Source: a virus. From it: a stretch of 21,727 bases of DNA. The DNA lies in IMG/VR virus record IMGVR_UViG_3300042305_000424, positions 1 to 21,727 of that record; one strand, written 5' to 3'. The notes below the pieces were generated by a model. It did no database searches, was not told the origin of the DNA, and saw only the letters and a list, made by a program, of their open reading frames with translations. Of the stretch, positions 1 through 6,000 are shown in pieces. How positions within the stretch are numbered: position 1 is the stretch's first letter; every line of letters begins with the position of its first letter. A program made the translations under genes and the position numbers.

Positions 1-3000
1 CGCAACCTTGATGTCCGCGTCCAGCGCGCTCTGCGGTGAGACCTTCGGCAGTTGGCGGTTGCTGAACATCGGCTGAGCGCGAAGCTCGCGAGCCAGCTCG
101 CCTCGGTACATGACCTTGTCGGACTGCCACACCGGGCTGCCAGCCAGGCGCTCGTAGACCTCCGGCATGCTGCGAGAGATGAGCTCCGCCCAGCGCTTGC
201 CGGACACCTGCCCGGCCGGCAGCATCTTGTTGGCGGAGATCTTCTCGGCGTCACTCAGCACCCGCGCGCGGGCCGGCGCGACAGGCTCGCCTGCCATGCG
301 ACTGCGAGCGCCGAGCTGCTCGACGGGGACGGCGTGCCGACCCAGCAGCACCGCGTTGCCTGACGGCCCGGCATCGCGCACCATGTAGCCGTCGAAGCCA
401 GCGTCGATGACGGCAGACTCGAAGTCGTTGAAGGACTCGTTGTCGCGGCGCAGACGCAGCGCGTCCTCGTCGACGTCGTACAGGTTCTGCAGATTGACGC
501 GGTGGGCCTGGCCGCCCACGCCGGCCTCAGGATTGATGCCAGTGCCGCGATCGATGTAGAAGTAGATGCGCTGCTTCAGGCGCGGATCTGCGCCCTGCAG
601 GCGCGCCATCTCGGCACCGCGCAGGCCGGTGCCATACATCACGCTGTCGAGGGTCGTGCGGGGCTGGGTGCTGTAGTGGTAGGCGGCCGCGGAAGCGGCG
701 CCCTCTCGAGGGGTGCCGTAGGAAGGGGTTACCGCTTGAACGTCTTGCGGCCCCACTCCTCGATCGCGTCCACCGCCGGCTGCATCGGATCCGCCTCGGT
801 TGCTGAACTGGACTCCGGTGTCGCTGAGTTCTCGCTTGAGGGCTGCGGTCGCTTCTGACCGAAGATCACGAGCCCGCCTCCGAAGATCCGCTCGGCTTCC
901 TCGTCCGTCATTGGCCGCACTGGCATAGTCGTACTCCTGTTTTTCTGGGAACGCCGCGAATACATCACGGGTCAGAATACTATAGGCTTTGTTAAGTTTC
1001 TGGTCAACAAGAATCGCCAGCTCTGCCGACGGCACGCTGGAGTAGTTGAGGATCGTCATCACCCCGTTGGAGTACGACTGACCTGCGATAGGCTGGTCCT
1101 CTCCGACGCGGATCTCGCGCAGCTTCTGATAGATGCCGTCGATTTCGGCCTGGCTCTTGTTGCCGACTTCGATGGACAGCGCGCTGACCTTGTCCCCGCC
1201 CTTGAACTCCTTGGGCGAGATGACCATCATGGAGTCCTGGGCCAGCACAAAGCCCAGCGTCTTGGCCACCTCCACCACGTCACCCTTGTCCAGCAGCAGG
1301 GTGAAGGATGGGTTGGTGTCGTCGAGGTAGCTGCCGACCTGCGCCGCGATGATGCCGTCGGTGTCGAACTGGGAGAGAACACGAGGCACGATCTCACGGA
1401 CCACGCGCTCGCTGATCTCGCGGCGCTGGCCAGCATCAAGCGAGCGCCAGGCGGCGGTCAGGCTTTCGTTGTTCGGGTCGGGAGCGACCTCGAAGACAAC
1501 GCCCTTGCGGCGAGGTGCTACTTGCTCTTTGGCGAGCTCAGCGCGCTCGTATCGGTCTCGGAGGAACTGCTCTCGCTCAGTCCCTTGGATCGGGCCAGTT
1601 TGGCGAGCCTTTGTGCCAGCAGCTTGATTTCCGCCGACGACATCGCTGCCATCCTTTTGTCGTGCTCGTCTTGCTCCAGATTGGGCTGCAGCGCGGAGTC
1701 GTTTGTCATCGTATCCCTCTTCCTTCAGGACCTTCTCAGTAGCGCCAGCGTAGTCCTGACTGGTCACGCTGAGCTTCACGCCCAGAGCCTTGTAGAGCTC
1801 TTGCTCAGGATACCAAATCAGGGCCTGCATAGCCGCAGGTGGGATGCGCTGGCCATAGACGCGCTCGACCTCGGCCACCGCCTTGCGCACCACCTCGCGC
1901 AGTTGACGGCGCTCGGTGCCGCTGGCGGGCACGTCCCTGGGCTTGTCGATGGACTGGACCATGGTATCGGCCGCCAGCACCAGGCCCGACTTCTTGCGCG
2001 TCTTCGCGTCGAACGCTGCGCGGTTCTCCTTGAAGTCCCGCTCGTGCGCCTTCTTGACCTGGCGGGCCAGCTCGATCGCAGCATCCTGGTCAGTGCGCGC
2101 ACGCTCGATCAGAGCCGCGTCGAAGCGATCAGCAAACACGCCATCCGAGCCGCGCTCGTCAAACGACTTGCGGAACCGCTCAAGCTGGCCGCCGAACCTT
2201 TCGGCATCGAACGTGCGCAGGCTCCCGGTAAGCCGGCCGATGGTACGCATGAACCACATGTCCATGGTGACCGGCTCGAAGTTGCCGTTCAGGTTGGAGT
2301 AGAAGCCGAAGCCGATCTTGGGCCCGAACACCGACGACCCCAGCACCATCTCGTCGACCCGCTCACCGCCAGGATCGAATCCCGCCGAGTTGAGCTCGCC
2401 GATCGTGAACGGCGTCACCAAGAAGCGGCGGAACGTGTCCTGCCCCATCTCGGCCATCAGCTCATTGGCCAGCTTGAAGTTGCCGATCATGGCCTGGGAG
2501 GAATCGCCCTCCCCGATCTCCGGGTAGCTGCCGGTGCGACGGAAGGCGTCGTACTGGCGCATCGTGAACTTGAGGTTGTTCTCGACGTTCAGACCCTGAG
2601 ACGTGATGGCCATGGCCAGGCGGAACACCATCTGCGCGTTGACGTCGCTGGCCAGCTCGGGGTACTTCACCGCTGCCATGGCCAGGGTCTTGGCGATCGT
2701 CTCGTCGTACCACTCAAGCGCGTTGCCACTGGAGCGGATGGCCGCCAGCGTCTCGGCCGCAATCAGCTTGGCCAGGGTGTTCTGGTCCTGCAGGTTCGAG
2801 ATGTCCAGCAAGCGTAGGCCGGACGCACGACGCCGGTCCTCAAGGAACCTTACTGCCTCGGGTATGCCGCCCTGCAGAGGGGCCACAAAGGCGCGATCCT
2901 TGGGCAGGCCAGTCTGGTACTCAAGGGAGGTCGACGCGAGCTCCTGTGGCGTCAGAGACAGCTTGCCAGCGATGTCTGAAGAGATCGAGGCGTCGGTCTT

Positions 3001-6000
3001 GGGCTCGGCCTTGAGCGCCTTCAGCACCTTGGCCACGTCCTCCGCGTTGAACCGCACACCCCGATCGTTCACAATCCCATTGGCCAACTTCCTGGTCAGG
3101 AAACGAATGCGGGCGACGTCTCCCGACACCGTGATCCGACCCTTGCTGTCGGTGGTGTAGGTGTAGCTGCCGGCCGTCTTCGCCTTGTTGGATGCATATA
3201 AGGGTTGTGATACACTCGACTCGTCAGGAGATCCTATGAAAGTCCCCTCTTCCTTCCCGGCCGGCTGCGAGTTCGTTGCCTCGTTCTCCGGCGACGACTG
3301 GGTCAAGTTCCCCGACGGCCGCGTGTTCAAGCTCGACGACGCGACCGGCGAGCTGCTCGAGCGCGACGCGCTCCCCCGCTCCGGCGCCCCTTCCGACGAG
3401 GCGTACTTCCTGCGCGCTGCTGCCGCTGCCGCCTCGCGGTAGTACTCTGACTGGGCCTCGACAACCGCCCGGCGGACGTCAGAGCCCTCGGGCTGATCGC
3501 GCTCGATCTCGTACAGCTCGTGCCCTTCCTCGCCCTTGGCGGCGAGCATCTCGGGCACGTTGACCTGAATCTCTGCCAACGTGCCGTTGGGCATGCGGAC
3601 ATTGACCAAGACGTCGCCGTAACCTGACGGCAGGAATCCCTTGTTGTCGACGTCGTCGCCCGCCATCTCGACGTCGGTGCGATTCTTGACGCGCACGACC
3701 TCGAACTCCCTGCGGATCTCTTCGACCACGGCCGGCGCGTCAGCGTAGCTGTCGACCACGATCGTCGAGCGCAGCAGGTCCTTGATGTTGTCGACGTTGA
3801 ATTTCTCTTCAACGGCCAGCTTCTCGGCGGCGCGCTTGATTTTCTTGAGAGGCGCCAGCATCTGACCCAGCGCACCAGTGCGCTCGGCGATGTCCAGGAT
3901 CGTCTGGTCGTAGTCGAGCTTGGCCTCCTGCGCAGCCTGCATGCGCGGGCGCAGCAGGCCCTCGGCCTTCACGCGATCGGCGCCAGAGATCTGAACGGGT
4001 GCAGCCTCGGCCTTGAACTGGGTGATGTACCCGCGGGCGCGCTCGACCAGCTCCGTCGGCAGGAACTCTGAGGTCTTCGGCGCAGCGAAGTTGTCGCGCT
4101 TGGGCTGGTACTCGATGGCCTTCGGGACCACCCGATTGCTGAACATGAACTCGGACTTCTGTCCGTAGGTCGGGTTCTTTGCCAGCACCAGGGGACCGAT
4201 CTGGATGACCTCGTCGGCAGACACCACCGGCTCCATGCTAGAGCGGTCGTAGAAGTAGCTGTGCCGCTCGGGGTCCATGCCGACCTGCACCCAGTCCTTG
4301 GACTTCAGCGCCTGGTCGGCCTTGAGCTTTGCCTCGGCCGCAGTCGTGGGCTTCCATCCGCCCTTGATGACGGCGATCGTCGCCTTAGGCTTGCCGCCAG
4401 CGATGTTCAGCGCGGCCTTCTCCACGACCCCAAAGGTGACGTTAGTGGCTGCTGCGACCGGCTCATAGCCGATCGACTTGCCGGCGTTGTAGCCCGACTC
4501 TTGCTGGTGCACAGACACCACCCAGGTGCCGTGGTTGGAGTAGGCCGGGATGTCCAGGCGCAGGCCCACAGGTTCGCCGGCCTTGAGAGTCTTCGACGGC
4601 ACACCGATGCGGTCGACCTTGTCGCTGGTCAGCGCTGTCCTGATGTCTGCGTCGGCAGCCGGCTGCGGCACCGAGGTGTAGGGCTCGACAGGCTTGTACT
4701 CATCGACCAGCTTGTCGTACTCGGCCGCCGTCATCTCGCCGGCCTTGACCCTCTCGGCTGCAGCCTGGAGCTCGGGCGTGCGCTTGACGACGTCCTTGAA
4801 GTCCATGCCGATGCGCGAGCGCTCGGACGCCATGGTCATGCCCTCGAGCTGCACGTCGGGCTGCAGGCCCTGCGCTTTCATCGCATCGGAGTAGGCCGTC
4901 GTCAGCAGGTCGCGAGCCTTCGCTACGTCGGAGATGTACTTGTTGACGAAGTCCTCGCCGTACTGCTTCTTTGCGCCGGTGATGATGTCGCCGAGCTTGG
5001 CGATGATGGTCTTGGCCACCTCGCCGAACTCCTTGTTGCCCATCTTCGTGCGCAGCTCTTGCCAGAAGTCCTCGCGCTTGCTGATGGCCTGCACCATCAT
5101 GGCGGGGGCTTCTTCCTCAAACTTGTCGGGCGTGTAGCTGAACTCGTCGAGGAACTTGTCCTTGCGGTCCTGGCGGAACAGATCCAGCAGCGCGGTGTTC
5201 AGGCTCTTGCGCTGAGCCTCCGGCAGGCCGTGGTAGGCCTCGTGCACCGTGATGGCCAGGGGGGCATCGTCCGCATCGTCGGCGACAAACAGGTGCTTGC
5301 CGCCGACGGTGTTGATCATGCCGTTGGGCAGCGCGCCTGCACCGGTCTCCTGGTGGACTACCGTCAGGGTCTTGCCCATCAGGCGCGCCACCGCACTGGC
5401 CAGGCGCTGCGAGTCGTTCAGGTCGGTCGACTTGACCGGCGAGAACGTGACGCCGAGCTGCTGGTCGAGCTGCTTGTTGAGCGAGCTCAGCTCTCGCAGC
5501 GGCGCCGTCGGCGCGAGCTTCAGTCCGGCACGTTCAGTATCAGACAGTTCAACCGGCGTGCCGGTTGCTGCTGGGATGCCACCTGTGCCGCCTTGTGCGG
5601 CACCTGCCATTTGGCCTGCTGGTGCTGCTCCTTGCGTTTGGCCTTGCTGGGCTTGAGTGGTTTGCGTGCCAAGGTTGGTCTCCTTTTGGTATCCGACAAT
5701 CTGAAAGCGCCCATTGCCCATGGGCTCGACGCGCCAGTCGTGAGTCTGCCTGGTGTCGATGACCGTGCTGGCAGTGGCCATCGCCTGCTGAGCATCCTGC
5801 TCGTTTGCATAGCCAGTCTTTGCGCGGCCAGTCCACGTCAGAGGTTCACCGCCTACGGCTACGCCGGCAGGCTGTTGGCCGGCCGCACCTCCAGCAGGTA
5901 CAGCCTGTCGATCATTGACTCCAGGAATTGGGGCAATTCCGCCTCCGAGCCCGGGGGCACCTGCATCGCCAGGTCCTGCAGCTCCCAGGCCTCCGCCAGA

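Noticed and set aside
1522-2817. Long open frame on the plus strand, 431 codons
   Set aside because: Same pattern: antisense to conserved domains of the giant protein, with no ribosome binding site or motif of its own.
3443-3540. Possible terminator after antisense gene C
   Set aside because: Only a five-pair inverted repeat (around GAGCCC/GGGCT) with almost no loop and no U-tract is present.
3327-3875. Minus-strand frame of 182 codons in a third phase
   Set aside because: Arg/Ser/Thr-rich composition with no ribosome binding site, running across the RelA/SpoT-like domain. Unlike frames A to E it overlaps a conserved domain, not a linker.
5549-5836. Minus-strand frame of 95 codons overlapping nested gene B
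   Set aside because: His/Arg/Ser/Cys-rich product and no Shine-Dalgarno; it crosses the small domain at residues 643-700.
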